Source: Diadema setosum (taxonomy: Eukaryota > Echinodermata > Echinoidea > Diadematoida > Diadematidae). From it: 64,000 nucleotides of DNA. The notes under the pieces are model-generated. The model was not told the DNA's origin. It worked only from the letters and a program-made list of their open reading frames with translations, and did no database searches. Location of the stretch: the NCBI GenBank assembly GCA_033980235.1, contig CM067072.1:25326192-25390191 (forward strand), given 5' to 3'. Position numbers and translations under genes: made by a program. This document shows positions 31,493-40,430 of this stretch, piece by piece. Position 1 is the stretch's first letter. Each line of letters opens with the position of its first letter.

Positions 31493-32127
31493 CTACATTT
31501 TAAGTTCTCTCGTGAAGGAGAAAAGGCTCTTCGCATCACTGATGACTGCAGATCCGGAGAGGACAGCATCTGATGCCTGCGACTTGACTACTGCTCCCTC
31601 CCCATCACTTGGGCCTTTGCCGTGACGCGTTCCAGAGTAGTTGTGATGTATCACACATTCATAGTCTTGAATACTAGAGCTAATATCACTAAAAGGGCCT
31701 CGAGATTTATATTGGCTGGCACAACCATCAGAATAGCGAAAGACTATCTCTATTTTGAGCTTTCTCTTTTCCTTCATGTGAGTCATTACTCGAGATTGGC
31801 ATTGGTTGACCAGATGGTAATCATGCTTGAGATCATGTGAGATCATTATGCATGATTCCTGATCCATTTTGCTGCATGTCTGGCAATTGTAGTAATTGAC
31901 AATTGGATGGATTGTGGCAACATTCTGCGCATAGTACGCACTTTGTACCTCATACTGAATAGAGCATTTATAATTCTCTCTGAAGTCCAGAATGCTAAGA
32001 ACTGAAGAATCTTGAAGGTGTGCTTGGAGGTACTTTTGCTGACTGTGTTGCCAGTCTTTGTTGAATAAGTGCTGACTGAAAGGCTTGGCATCCTCCTTCA
32101 GTGCTGCTACAAGGTCAGATATAGTAG
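31493..32127 (-). pseudogene. DDE-like transposase family, catalytic-type core (relic D)
   Basis: Reading from high to low coordinate: KKTTISDLVAALKEDAKPF, HLFNKDWQHSQQKYLQAHL, LDFRENYKCSIQYEVQSAYY, AQNVATIHPIVNYYNCQTC, then MISHDLKHDYHLVNQC, FRYSDGCASQYKSRGPFSDI, NYSGTRHGKGPSDGEGAVVK and DAKSLFSF. The ENY, IHP, ISHD, SDG-ASQYKS and HGKG-SDG motifs are in family order and well preserved. One frame change between TIARHAAKWIR-type text and MDQESCIM (near 31865) and a stop after LKM. This is the best-preserved core of the family in the window. Confidence 0.68.
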
Positions 32128-32360
32128 TCTTTTTTTTCCTGCCCTTTTGGGGCTCTCCCCTAACACTACAAACACATGACTCAAGACGTCACACCATATT
32201 GTGTGATTTAAATAACAAACATAACAGCACACTTGGCTTAAGAATACGACCCGGGAGAGTCCCCGTTCAAGGCTGGCCCAGAAAAACGGAAGATAAACAT
32301 CCAATATACACTACTATCCCGGGAGCCACACAACAAAAAGAAGAGGTCATGGATGTGAGA
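32128..32360. repeat. Dispersed ~225-bp repeat, copy 1 (splits a transposase relic)
   Basis: Shares GGCTCTCCCCTA-ACACTAC, AAGACGTCACA, AGCACACTTGGCT, GGGAGAG-CCCCG, CAAGGCTGGCCC and ACACTACTATCCCGGGAGCC with 37490-37715. It sits between the Cys-rich part (32841-32538) and the core (32127-31493) of one transposase relic, so it inserted there. Class unknown. Confidence 0.65.
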
Positions 32361-32537
32361 AGAGAGATAGGGACAGATAAGGAAGGAAAAGATGGAAGGC
32401 ACCCCCCTAGTAGCCTCGGTCTCGTTAGTCGTCCCAGCTAGCTTCGGACCAGCTGTCGATGTTCTTGGCCTGGCACTTTGTCGTGTTGGACAGATGCTTT
32501 GTTCAGATGTCAAGTCCCAGTTTTCGCCATTCTGATT

Positions 32538-32841
32538 TCAGGCCTTCTTGACAACGAGCACTCTCTTTTTCATGTTCTTGCTTCCTCCTTTCTTCCTTTG
32601 GTACTTGGTCTTCACTAATTCCCAACATTTCCACTCTACTTCCTTGTCACCCTTTTCTATCTTTAAAGACATCCAACTTGTCAACCCCACACTTTTTGCA
32701 CTTCCTTTCAATACATTCTTTGCGATGGAAGTCTGCTCCATCAGGCTTGGGACAAAGGGTAAAAGCCAATAGATGGTAGACATTCTGTGTGTGTGGTGCA
32801 AGTTCTGAAGTTACATGACGTGACATGACTTTCAGTTTCAA
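32538..32841 (-). pseudogene. DDE-like transposase family, Cys-rich N-terminal part (relic D)
   Basis: The minus-strand frames give LLAFTLCPKPDGADFHRKEC, IERKCKKCGVDKLDVFKDRK and EVEWKCWELVKTKYQRKKGG. The CP...FHRKEC...C--CG...W--W order equals that of relic A at 16920-17180. It is in line with the core at 31493-32127 and separated from it only by the inserted repeat. Confidence 0.6.
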
Positions 32842-32923
32842 AAGAATGTTTTCACAATATTTGTTCTATGATTAAATTTATATGGAAATAATGACATGAT
32901 TGTCAATTTTTGACATCAGAAAC

Positions 32924-33358
32924 TTACTTTTCGAGGGCTTTGTAAGTGCCGGCCAGAAATTCTACGATGGAGATTGTATTCTCTGAAATTATGTCAGCAT
33001 CATCATCGAAGGGATTTTTTAGTTGGGCGAAATCCCCCAGCAGCATTTCCTGTATTAGCAGGGTGGTTGCCTTGAGCGGGGACGGTGGAGGACCTCCTCC
33101 TGTTGTTCTCGACTTCATGCAAAAATCAGCAAACTCCTTTTTTGCTGTTATGCGTTTCCTCTTCCAGAGGTCTTTCATTTGGGCAATTGTCCATTTATTC
33201 CCAAATTTCCTTGCGAATTCGTCGTGGATTTTCTCCCATGCTTTTTTCTTTGCATCGTTTGCCCTCTGGTTGGTCTCTTTGCTGCAAACAGCAACCCGAT
33301 GGTCACTGATTTGCTGTAGAAGGTAATTGATCTCACTATTTTGCCACTTGGCAGCCAT
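32924..33358 (-). CDS. Myb/SANT-like DNA-binding protein, intact 144-codon ORF
   Basis: Complete ORF from MAAKWQNSEINYLLQQISDH to LAGTYKALEK. The domain spans residues 1-75: W5, an EIN-LL helix, DAKKKAWEKIHDEFARKFG, WTIAQMKDLWKRKRITAKKE. A Gly/Pro linker (GGGPPPSPLK) and an acidic stretch (NPFDDDADIISEN) follow. The shape fits small transposon-encoded or host 'Myb/SANT-like domain' regulators. The start is chosen because the domain's first tryptophan is five residues in. A 625-bp part of this locus was copied to 30173-30797. The neighbourhood is transposon relics, so a transposon accessory protein is likeliest. It is unrelated in detail to the SANT-like ORF at 26754-27198. Confidence 0.7.
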   Translation of the reverse strand: MAAKWQNSEINYLLQQISDHRVAVCSKETNQRANDAKKKAWEKIHDEFARKFGNKWTIAQMKDLWKRKRITAKKEFADFCMKSRTTGGGPPPSPLKATTLLIQEMLLGDFAQLKNPFDDDADIISENTISIVEFLAGTYKALEK

Positions 33359-33419
33359 GACTGTGCTAACTAATGGTTAGTGTGGTCATCCAGGCCAGGG
33401 TGAGTGGTTTTCATCCAGT

Positions 33420-33561
33420 GTGTGCAGTGTGCATGTGTGTGTGTGTGTGTTTGTGTGTTGGGTGTAAATGCATGTATACATTAATTTAAACATACACAAC
33501 ACAAACAGCATGCATACAGACAGGGGAAGGAGATATATTTATATGTATATATATATATATA

Positions 33562-33593
<32 letters not shown>

Positions 33594-33600
33594 CTTTAAA
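33420..33600. repeat. (GT)n and (TA)n microsatellites
   Basis: A GT run lies near 33435-33458. TATATATA runs lie at 33543-33566 and 33573-33592. Confidence 0.9.
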
Positions 33601-33689
33601 TAAAAAATAACATGACAATGCTATGTGTGTATGTACTGTACTGAGCATGCTCAGTGTGATATTATATAGGGGAAATCCCTTTTTTGAGG

Positions 33690-33854
33690 TCAAGTCCACT
33701 GTTGAAACCGTGGCTTCAAATTGTGGACTCAAATGAAACCATGGTTTTTTTGAGTCCACCGTTTGTGAATCGCAGACTCGAAACCACTGTTTCTAAAAAC
33801 CGTGGTTTCTAGAAACCATAGTTTCATTTGAAACCACCTTTGTGAATTCAGGCC
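33690..33854. repeat. Palindrome-rich AAACCGTGGTTT segment, likely MITE fragment
   Basis: GAAACCGTGG, GAAACCATGG, AAACCGTGGTTTC and GAAACCATAGTTTC words alternate in both orientations, giving overlapping imperfect hairpins. The segment ends GTGAATTCAGGCC, immediately before the duplicated block begins at about 33855. Confidence 0.5.
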
Positions 33855-34240
33855 ATAGAGTTTTTTTAGGTTGCCAAATGGCAGTTTAGGTTGTCACAGT
33901 GATAATGTTTAAAGAGCATCTCTTCGGCCTTCGATGTTTCAGGCTCAGCCCTTCTAGCGTTCATAATGCCAACCCCCTTGCGGTGACTTTCACTTTCCTC
34001 ATGCTTTTTCACAGAATTGAGCCTGAAGATGGGACTACCGTGGAAGAAGGCATTTAATTTTTTGCCTGCCTCACCCGCGATGCCTGTCTCTCAACAAATA
34101 TGGCAGAACGTTTCTCCTTTCTCATCATCATATCCCAGCCACTTATGATTCTGCTCCCATTCCTTTCTGTACCTCCTTGATCTTTTCTTTTCGGCATATT
34201 CAATCTCATTTTCTGCCTGCTTTCTTTTTGCACCTTCATG
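33855..34240 (-). pseudogene. TTF-type zinc-finger ORF, copy B (stop in the finger)
   Basis: Same reading as 29437-29825 (RRYRKEWEQNHKWLGYDDEK, FCHIC) but a stop follows FCHIC, where copy A has tryptophan. Downstream text (KKLNAFFHGSPIFRLNSVKK, EEMLFKHYHCDNL) remains in frame. A single nonsense change thus truncates the finger. Confidence 0.6.
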
Positions 34241-35345
34241 TAGTTTTGATGCGTAGGTGTGAGGCCCTGGAGTCGATGCGAGCAGTGCCTCCATCCAACC
34301 AGAAGGCCAGGTAGGTCCATGCCAACAACCTTCTGGATGAGACAAGCGTTGCCGTTGTCCAGTAGGTCCGCCAAACCTCAGACGTTAGCCAGCATCTCTG
34401 GGCTGAGGTTCGGTCTGACCACGAAATAGTCGCCCTCCACCCAGGGCAGCAGGTAGGTCGTTGGGTTGGTGAGGCCCTCAGGAAGATATCCGATAACCCC
34501 CTGCAGTACAAACTGGAAGAGTAAAGTATATACAAATACAAAACAAAGGGTAGAAATAATGCCAAATCACACATTCTTACACATGCTTATTCCCCCCCCC
34601 CCAAAAAAAAAATGCAAGTTCAGTAATCTATAGTTAGATGGGCCCCTCAGCACCCAAGAGGGCCACTGACCCTCTGACTGCTTGGGAGAAGAAGTGTTGG
34701 TGTTCCTGCAAGTGCGTGAATGGGCCAGCACCACTTCCAGCTAGCAGGGAGGAGGAACCCAGACCCAGAACTACCCGTCTTTCGTGGTGGTGAGCGGGCT
34801 TCACAGGGTAGTAGATGCAGATGGCCCTGATCCCATCGACTCTTGTAGATGCTCTGGTCTTCATATAGTAAAAGGAGAACATAAAATAAAGAATCAAGAT
34901 TCATATTATTCAGTCAGATTTTTTGCCTTCACTATTAAGACTAACCCAAATTTACCACGTCCAAGAGTGAACCCTCTCGGTCTGACGTGAAGCTCCCAGC
35001 TCCCCTGCCGCTGTAGCTCCAGTCTCTTTAAGCCACTTAGGCAGATTCTAGCCCCACCGTAGGTGACTTCAGTCCCAAGATGGACTTCAATGTGCTCGAT
35101 CTAAAATATGAAAATAAAACCAAAAAAAAAAAATGTAATTCTTTAGAGTTATTGATAGGAAGCAGTTAATATGTGGTTTTACATGAAAAGTAAAATCTTG
35201 AATTACCGCCTCGATTGGGATACTCAGTCGGAAGACCTTATACTGGATGAGGGGCATCCTCATGCCAAACTCCATGATGCAGTAGTGGCAGTAGTGATCA
35301 ATACGAAGATGAATTTGGAATAAATTCAGAGAGGTTGATGGATCA
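34241..35345 (-). CDS. Multi-exon gene fragment, copy B (unrecognised family)
   Basis: Minus-strand exon candidates in order. (a) Ending 35207: HLRIDHYCHYCIMEFGMRMP and LIQYKVFRLSIPIEA, donor GCG|GTAATT. (b) 34956-35100: IEHIEVHLGTEVTYGGARIC and LSGLKRLELQRQGSWELHVR, acceptor CATATTTTAG, donor CGTG|GTAAAT. (c) 34638-34858: GIRAICIYYPVKPAHHHERR and VVLGLGSSSLLAGSGAGPF, ending in a stop. (d) about 34380-34512: GVIGYLPEGLTNPTTYLLPW, ending in a stop. Exons a and b look like ordinary coding sequence with sound splice sites. Because c and d each end in a stop, they may be alternative ends or damaged. Everything from b downstream is duplicated in copy A (29826-31480). Function unknown. Confidence 0.42.
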
Positions 35346-35419
35346 ATGACGGTACATGATGGTTTAAAAACAAAAACACACACACACACACACAAAAACG
35401 TGCGTACGTACATACGGTA

Positions 35420-35740
35420 CTTACCGATATTTAATGACTACTTGTATAGCATTCCATGTATGTGATGTATGGTATGATAGTATGAACAATGGAAAATATT
35501 TTACAGGAAGAGTGCGAATTTAAAACCAATTTTTGCTCTTTCCAACGTAAATCCCTTAATTTTCATCTTTTCCATGTTCGTAAAGAGTTCTTAATCTAAT
35601 CTAAATGTAATTCAATGATTTGCTTTCACCAACAGACCCCTTTCTCTTGTAGTTCGTGATCCCTAAATCCCTGTCATCAGATAAATTTTCTTTTTACTGT
35701 TATTTTCTCCTCTGTTAGTTTCAATTTCAATCATGGCTGA
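35420..35740. other. Non-coding, nothing recognised
   Basis: AT-rich, with no ORF over 60 codons on either strand that shows a family signature. Confidence 0.5.
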
Positions 35741-36850
35741 CCATCAGTATGACAACTTTGACTTTATACTGCTCATAGTTGCTAAAGACAGCAAAAGAAA
35801 AGTAATGTGGGGAAAGAAAGAATTTGGAGATGATGAGAATGATAGATTTCTCATCAAGCAATTCCCTTGCCTGATTACCGGGCATAAGTAAGGCAGGGAC
35901 CAGCCCCAGCTCCTTGTGTAGGTGGTCATTCAGTTTCTTCTCACTTTCTTAGAACATGACGTTAATGTCTGACATTATCTCCCAGGTCTGGAGGCCAGCC
36001 ATTTCACAGATGATGACTTTTTTGAAGAAGGCCCTTAGGTTGATGTCAGCATGGATGCCATCTAAGAGTTTCCTGGCTGGTTCGGCTGCAAGGACAGGCA
36101 AGGACTTGATCCCAAGAGAAATGTCACTCAATTCCGCCGGCGTAAGTTGGTCAGGATTTATTGGTAGGTACTTTGCAAGTGATTCTATTTCCTGATGGGT
36201 CCTTGTGATAGCAAAAAGACCAAAGTTGTGGTTTAACTGTGTCCTTTGTGGCATGGTAAGGGAACAAATGCCCTTCAAGCCACTTCCCTGCAGTCCACCC
36301 TCTGCCCGATCCAGTTTTTCATCAATCATACTCGTGTAAAATTCACACTGATGTACTCCTGCAGTTCATTTAGCGAATTGTCAATTTCATGCACGCTAAT
36401 GAGGAGATTCCCTAGTTGCCTCATTTTTTTTTTGTACGCAGGAATACTGCTGTCTACGGCCACCAGCCTTCGCAGCCAAATGACTCCCGAACTGTAGGAT
36501 GAGAGGATCCTTCTGAGAGATTCTTTCCAATGTCATCTTGTCTCATTCCCTGCAGAGTATGTTGCATATCTTCTGGAGGTACATTGTACGACTGCAATAT
36601 GTTCCCGGCCTTTCGTATCCCCTTCTTCTTTTCACTGTCCTTGAGATCACACTACTCAGCTACCACACAAGTATGTTTCCACACAGACTTTCCTGCAAGA
36701 GTAGTATAGCAGTATTTGCAAAATGCATAGTCTGTATACTTGACAGCACTGGCTAACCATTTTATTATCTGGCAGTGGTGTGGAATTAGCTTCATAAAAC
36801 ATATGAACTTCCTTGATGATGCTGAGAGGCACTTCCTTCCTGCCTCGAGT
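35741..36850 (-). pseudogene. C2H2-finger repeat-family ORF with C-terminal helical region
   Basis: Minus-strand frames in order: GIKTRGRKEVPLSIIKEVHM, KYTDYAFCKYCYTTLAGKSV with WKHTC (a CKYC...H-C finger), NILQSYNVPPEDMQHTL, LVAVDSSIPAYKKKMRQLGN, then the 126-codon ORF with MIDEKLDRAEGGLQGSGLKG, ESLAKYLPINPDQLTPAEL and DINLRAFFKKVIICEMAGLQ. Finger, helical spacer and K--MR-LG-LL resemble the 16265-16810 and 39110-39340 relics. The MIDEKLDR-GGLQGSG word also occurs in the 17420-18240 relic, so a piece is shared between families. Two to three frame breaks. Confidence 0.48.
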
Positions 36851-36852
36851 TT

Positions 36853-36892
36853 TTATGCCTCTGCCACGAAGTGGTGCCGGAGGCATTATGTT
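36853..36892 (+). mobile_element. 5' end of a Helitron2-like non-autonomous element (interrupted)
   Basis: TTATGCCTCTGCCACGAAGT followed by GGTGCCGGAGGCATTATG forms an imperfect hairpin. Its layout equals the 5' end of the element at 62767: TTATRCC, a GAAGT loop, then the return arm. The sequence is cut after ATGTTTTC by the LINE 3' end. Related GTCCGTCCGTCC and TGAAACTTGGCATGTATG text resumes at about 38545. Confidence 0.5.
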
Positions 36893-37480
36893 TTCAATGA
36901 CATTGACAATGACAAATGACAATGAATTTTATTCTTGAACGGCCCCACCAGGGGGCATGGAAGAATAACAAACAGGTAAATGTTTTATGGCAAAACAAAG
37001 CCATAAATAAAGATGTAATACAAAAAGCATATATATATACTACACATATCATGAACTTCATAAGGCAAACAACGACAGTGAACAAACAAAAAAAAATGGT
37101 CGAATAAGTGAAACAATCAGTACTTAATGGCAAAACAGTGGCAGTAGTATCTTACAATATATACATGTAAAAGGAAAGTAATGACGAGACATCAAAATCT
37201 GGCCATTATGATCTGACAGAAACGTGACAATTTCTTTAAAACTCTCATGTTCTTAGAATTAAAAAGCTGCTTCATTTTCAAGACATTTGGTCGGCGAGCA
37301 TAATAGGTCTTAATTAAAACTTTCCGATCTGTTTCAAAGAACGGACATTGAAACAAAAAATGAAACTCGTCACCTGGATCATTCATTTTACACAAGGTGC
37401 TGGATTTAACTTCTTGATTAGAGAGATAACATCCCTCACTAACAGGTTGTCCGTCCATCCGTCAGCCAGAGTTCTCCACG
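36893..37480 (-). mobile_element. 5'-truncated LINE: last ~90 codons and 3' UTR
   Basis: Minus-strand ORF 37458-37192 ends CKMNDPGDEFHFLFQCPFFE, YYARRPNVLKMKQLFNSKNM and LKKLSRFCQIIMARF. This is the CxxC...E-H-L--C tail typical of many LINE ORF2 proteins. About 300 bp of 3' UTR follows, ending CCCCCTGGTGGGGCCGTTCA, AATAAAATTCATTGTCA and then TTGTCA repeats (the usual short tail repeat). The 5' end is truncated within the C-terminal region, near 37460. Confidence 0.68.
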
Positions 37481-37489
37481 CTCACCATT

Positions 37490-37715
37490 TTTTTTTTATT
37501 CGTCTTTTCGGGACTCTCCCCTATACACTACTTCATATAAACAAAACAAGACGTCACATCATTCTTGTGTGACTAATAACAAGACAAAAAGCACACTTGG
37601 CTCTGATATATACCGGGAGAGCCCCGGGCAAGGCTGGCCCTGGAAATAGGAAACTAAACATCCAATTATTACACTACTATCCCGGGAGCCACACAACGGA
37701 GAAAAGGAATCATGG
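37490..37715. repeat. Dispersed ~225-bp repeat, copy 2
   Basis: Counterpart of 32128-32360 (GGGACTCTCCCCTATACACT, AAGACGTCACATCATTCTTG, CCCGGGAGCCACACAAC). Preceded by a T-run at 37489-37498, as in copy 1 (32130-32137). Confidence 0.65.
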
Positions 37716-38540
37716 ATACAAAGCAATGGTAGGCACCTCCCCGACAGCTCTCGTTTTTCGGGCAGGGAATTCTAGTTGTCCGGTTGAGATGGAATCTGGC
37801 AGATCACCGTAAGGGGGTTCTCACCGTTCGTTTCTACTTACAAGTGGCTGACCCATACTGAGCCTGCCCATACTGAGGTCTGAACCGGACCTTGTGCGGA
37901 ACTGGGGAACTTCCTGGTGTCAGCATATTATATGGACTTATGCTCAGTACTCCGAATATCAGGTTGGAGCTCTGCTCATTACTCCAGGTGTCAGGTAGAG
38001 ACTCATGATGACTAGGTTAGTCTCAGCCTTTCGATGACCCAAAAACAATGGAGGTACATCGAGTGTCCCCAGCGCCAAGCTGGGTAAGGCCACTTGAAGT
38101 TAGAGCATTGTCCAGGTGTTTGGGTTGAGCTGTCCATTCTTGGCCTGCACCAGTCATGGTTATATATCCCACCGGGTGAACCTCAACCAGTTCAAGCTTC
38201 CAACCCCCTATGCAGTAGCACCGGCCAGGTTTCCGGGTCTTCTGGATCTGGCCGACTGGGGTGAGGTGCCAAATAGGGATATGGGTTATTAATAATTCAA
38301 GTGAGTATGTATGTATATGTGTGATAAATGCTCCCGGGATTAAACACAACAGTTGAGCGACCGCGGAGTGGAGGGGGGGGGGGAGGGGGGGGGGGGGGGG
38401 TCGGCGAGAACCTAACTCAGTCAGTCGCTCCCTGACTGTGCTTTAAGCATGCGATAGATTCTCGCCGAACCCTCGAGGGATCTTATTATGAGTAGCTTCG
38501 TATCCGCTCGTGATAGCCTGGCGCTCCGCAGCGTGCGCAC
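37716..38540. repeat. Unclassified repeat-like segment with G-runs
   Basis: GC-richer sequence without ORFs of note. It has CTCATTACTCC / CTCAGTACTCC direct words, a CTCCCGGGA word at 38332 matching the CCCGGGAG of copy 2, and G-runs at 38371-38400. A CGGCGAGAA / TTCTCGCCG inverted pair is at about 38402 and 38459. It may be the body of the element whose end is the 225-bp repeat. Confidence 0.35.
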
Positions 38541-38544
38541 AGAG

Positions 38545-39090
38545 GCTTCAGCCGTCCGTCCGTCCTTAATGAATTTTGTGGACATGGTAACTATCAAAAC
38601 CTTTTGAGGTATCCTAATGAAACTTGGCATGTATGTGTATTAGGGGGTAAACTTGTGCCTAACAACTTTTGAGTGCACATGCTCATGGTCAAAGGTCAAA
38701 AGGTCAAGGTCACTACATAAAATCTCACTATTTCCTTCATATCTATGCAATGCCTGAAGATATTTTCATGAAACTTAATGTATACATGTACTACCCAATT
38801 AAGATTCTCTGGTGAAAGTTTGGGTCATGAGGTCAAAGGTCAAAAGGTCAAGTAAAAATATTAAAACTTCACCTTTTTCTTTCTGTACCTTGGAAAATGT
38901 TCAAGGTCTCTTCATGGAACATAGTATATATATATATACATGTACTGACTGGCAGTGATTGTCTAGAGAATTTAGGGTTCATGGGTTCAAAGGTCAGGGG
39001 TCAAAGGTCAAGGGCAACACTTCAAAATTGTACTAAATATTTCCCTCATGTTTATGCAATGCCAGCAGGATTATAATTTTTTTTTTTAAC
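38545..39090 (+). repeat. GGTCAAAGGTCA-rich dispersed repeat
   Basis: Three ~150-bp units with ATGAAACTT-TATAC/TGTA words. Each carries clustered GGTCA words: 38687-38713, 38829-38851 and about 38986-39020. Opening text GTCCGTCCGTCC, then TGTGGACATGGTAACT, is that of the element beginning at 36853, so this is likely its continuation beyond nested insertions. Confidence 0.6.
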
Positions 39091-39109
39091 ACTAGGTGTA
39101 TGCATTAGA

Positions 39110-39345
39110 TTGCTTTTATCGTGAGGCACCTAATGTCTCCTGTGTCTGTTCAAATATCACATACAGTAAGGCCAATCTACGCATGTCTATCATTACTGAC
39201 CTTTTGACTTCTGCTTTTTTGTCCACTTTTTTCTTCTGCTTGGACCACAGTCTCTTCCCTATTTCAAGTAGTACTGGATCCTTCTGACAAATCATTCCCA
39301 CTTTATCCTTCCTAAATTTGCTCAGAATCTCAGAGGCAAAATTGT
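39110..39345 (-). pseudogene. C2H2-finger repeat family, 'MRRLA' region (relic)
   Basis: Reads NNFASEILSKFRKD, GMICQKDPVLLEIGKRLWSK and EVKRSVMIDMRRLALLYVIF. The KDPVLLEIGKRLW...MRRLA order is typical of the family represented at 16265-16810 (KM-ND...RSDKLI). It ends at a stop after TLGASR. Truncated on both sides. Confidence 0.5.
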
Positions 39346-39990
39346 TGTCTGAATCTGTGATTACCTTTGCATCAGCTATCGGTAAAATGGGGTGCCACAG
39401 ACCCGTGAATTTGCTTCAACACAGTCCTTATGGAGGCTTCTGTGTGTGGGCATTATGCCAGGCTATGTGAGGAGCAGCGGTCAATGCTATTATGACATCA
39501 CTCTGAAATGCCTACAGAATGTCCGTATAAATTTCTTTCAGGATGATGCATTCACATTATTCAGCCACTGAACTGGTCGTTAGTCCACATATTGGTGCAT
39601 ACAAACATATTCATCTACTTTATCTAGTAAAGCTTTTTGTGTGAGCTCCGTGGCAACTTTTTTTGCAAATCTGCAAGGAATCCATTAAGCACCGTATGCC
39701 CATGCTGGTGAGTTTTAGTTGCCATCCCCGTCTGAGTATGCTCATACTTGCTCCATTTGCATGGCACCAATGTGCCACATTTTTCATGCGCTGTACCATC
39801 CGAGGCAAGAAGGGCAAGGTTGATAGTCTTCATGGCTCGCCTCATAAAGTTTAGAGGTAGATTGGAATGACCAGTCCCTGTGTCAGAACATTACCCCAAG
39901 GATCCCCCTTCCCCACCTGCTAAGTAGCTGTTAGTAAAGGGCTTTTTACACTTGTAAATTTTTGCTTAGTCCCGTACCAATGGTGGGGCT
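39346..39990 (-). pseudogene. Decayed coding-like sequence, unknown
   Basis: Minus strand near 39840-39625 reads INLALLASDGTAHEKCGTLV, PCKWSKYEHTQTGM and HGHTVLNGFLADLQKKLP, followed by stops. It may belong to the relic at 39110. No recognised domain. Confidence 0.35.
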
Positions 39991-39992
39991 AA

Positions 39993-40383
39993 GAAAATGA
40001 ATAGAACATAATGAGTGCATTGAATAAACTTTGTGACTTTGGGAAACTTTGTCTTGCCCGTGTTGTATTTGAGATATTGGGCTGAATGCATAAAACAAGC
40101 AATTGCTTGTAAGCAATTGCTTCAAGCAAAAGCACAAGCTCGTCTAGTAAAAGGTGTAGCTCGAGCAGTTGCTTAAAGACATATGCATAATGTTTTGCTT
40201 GTGCACATACCTTTTGCTTGCATTCAGCAAGCAATTGCTTAGGGTTCGAACAATAGCGTCACGCTTGTGCGAACACTGTACGTCTGAGAACAAAGGCGTG
40301 TTTCGTATTAGGTATTTCATAGGGGCATGTGTGAGCTGGAACCTGACATAGCAGTATAGTGATCATAACAACGCTCATATGAA

Positions 40384-40430
<47 letters not shown>

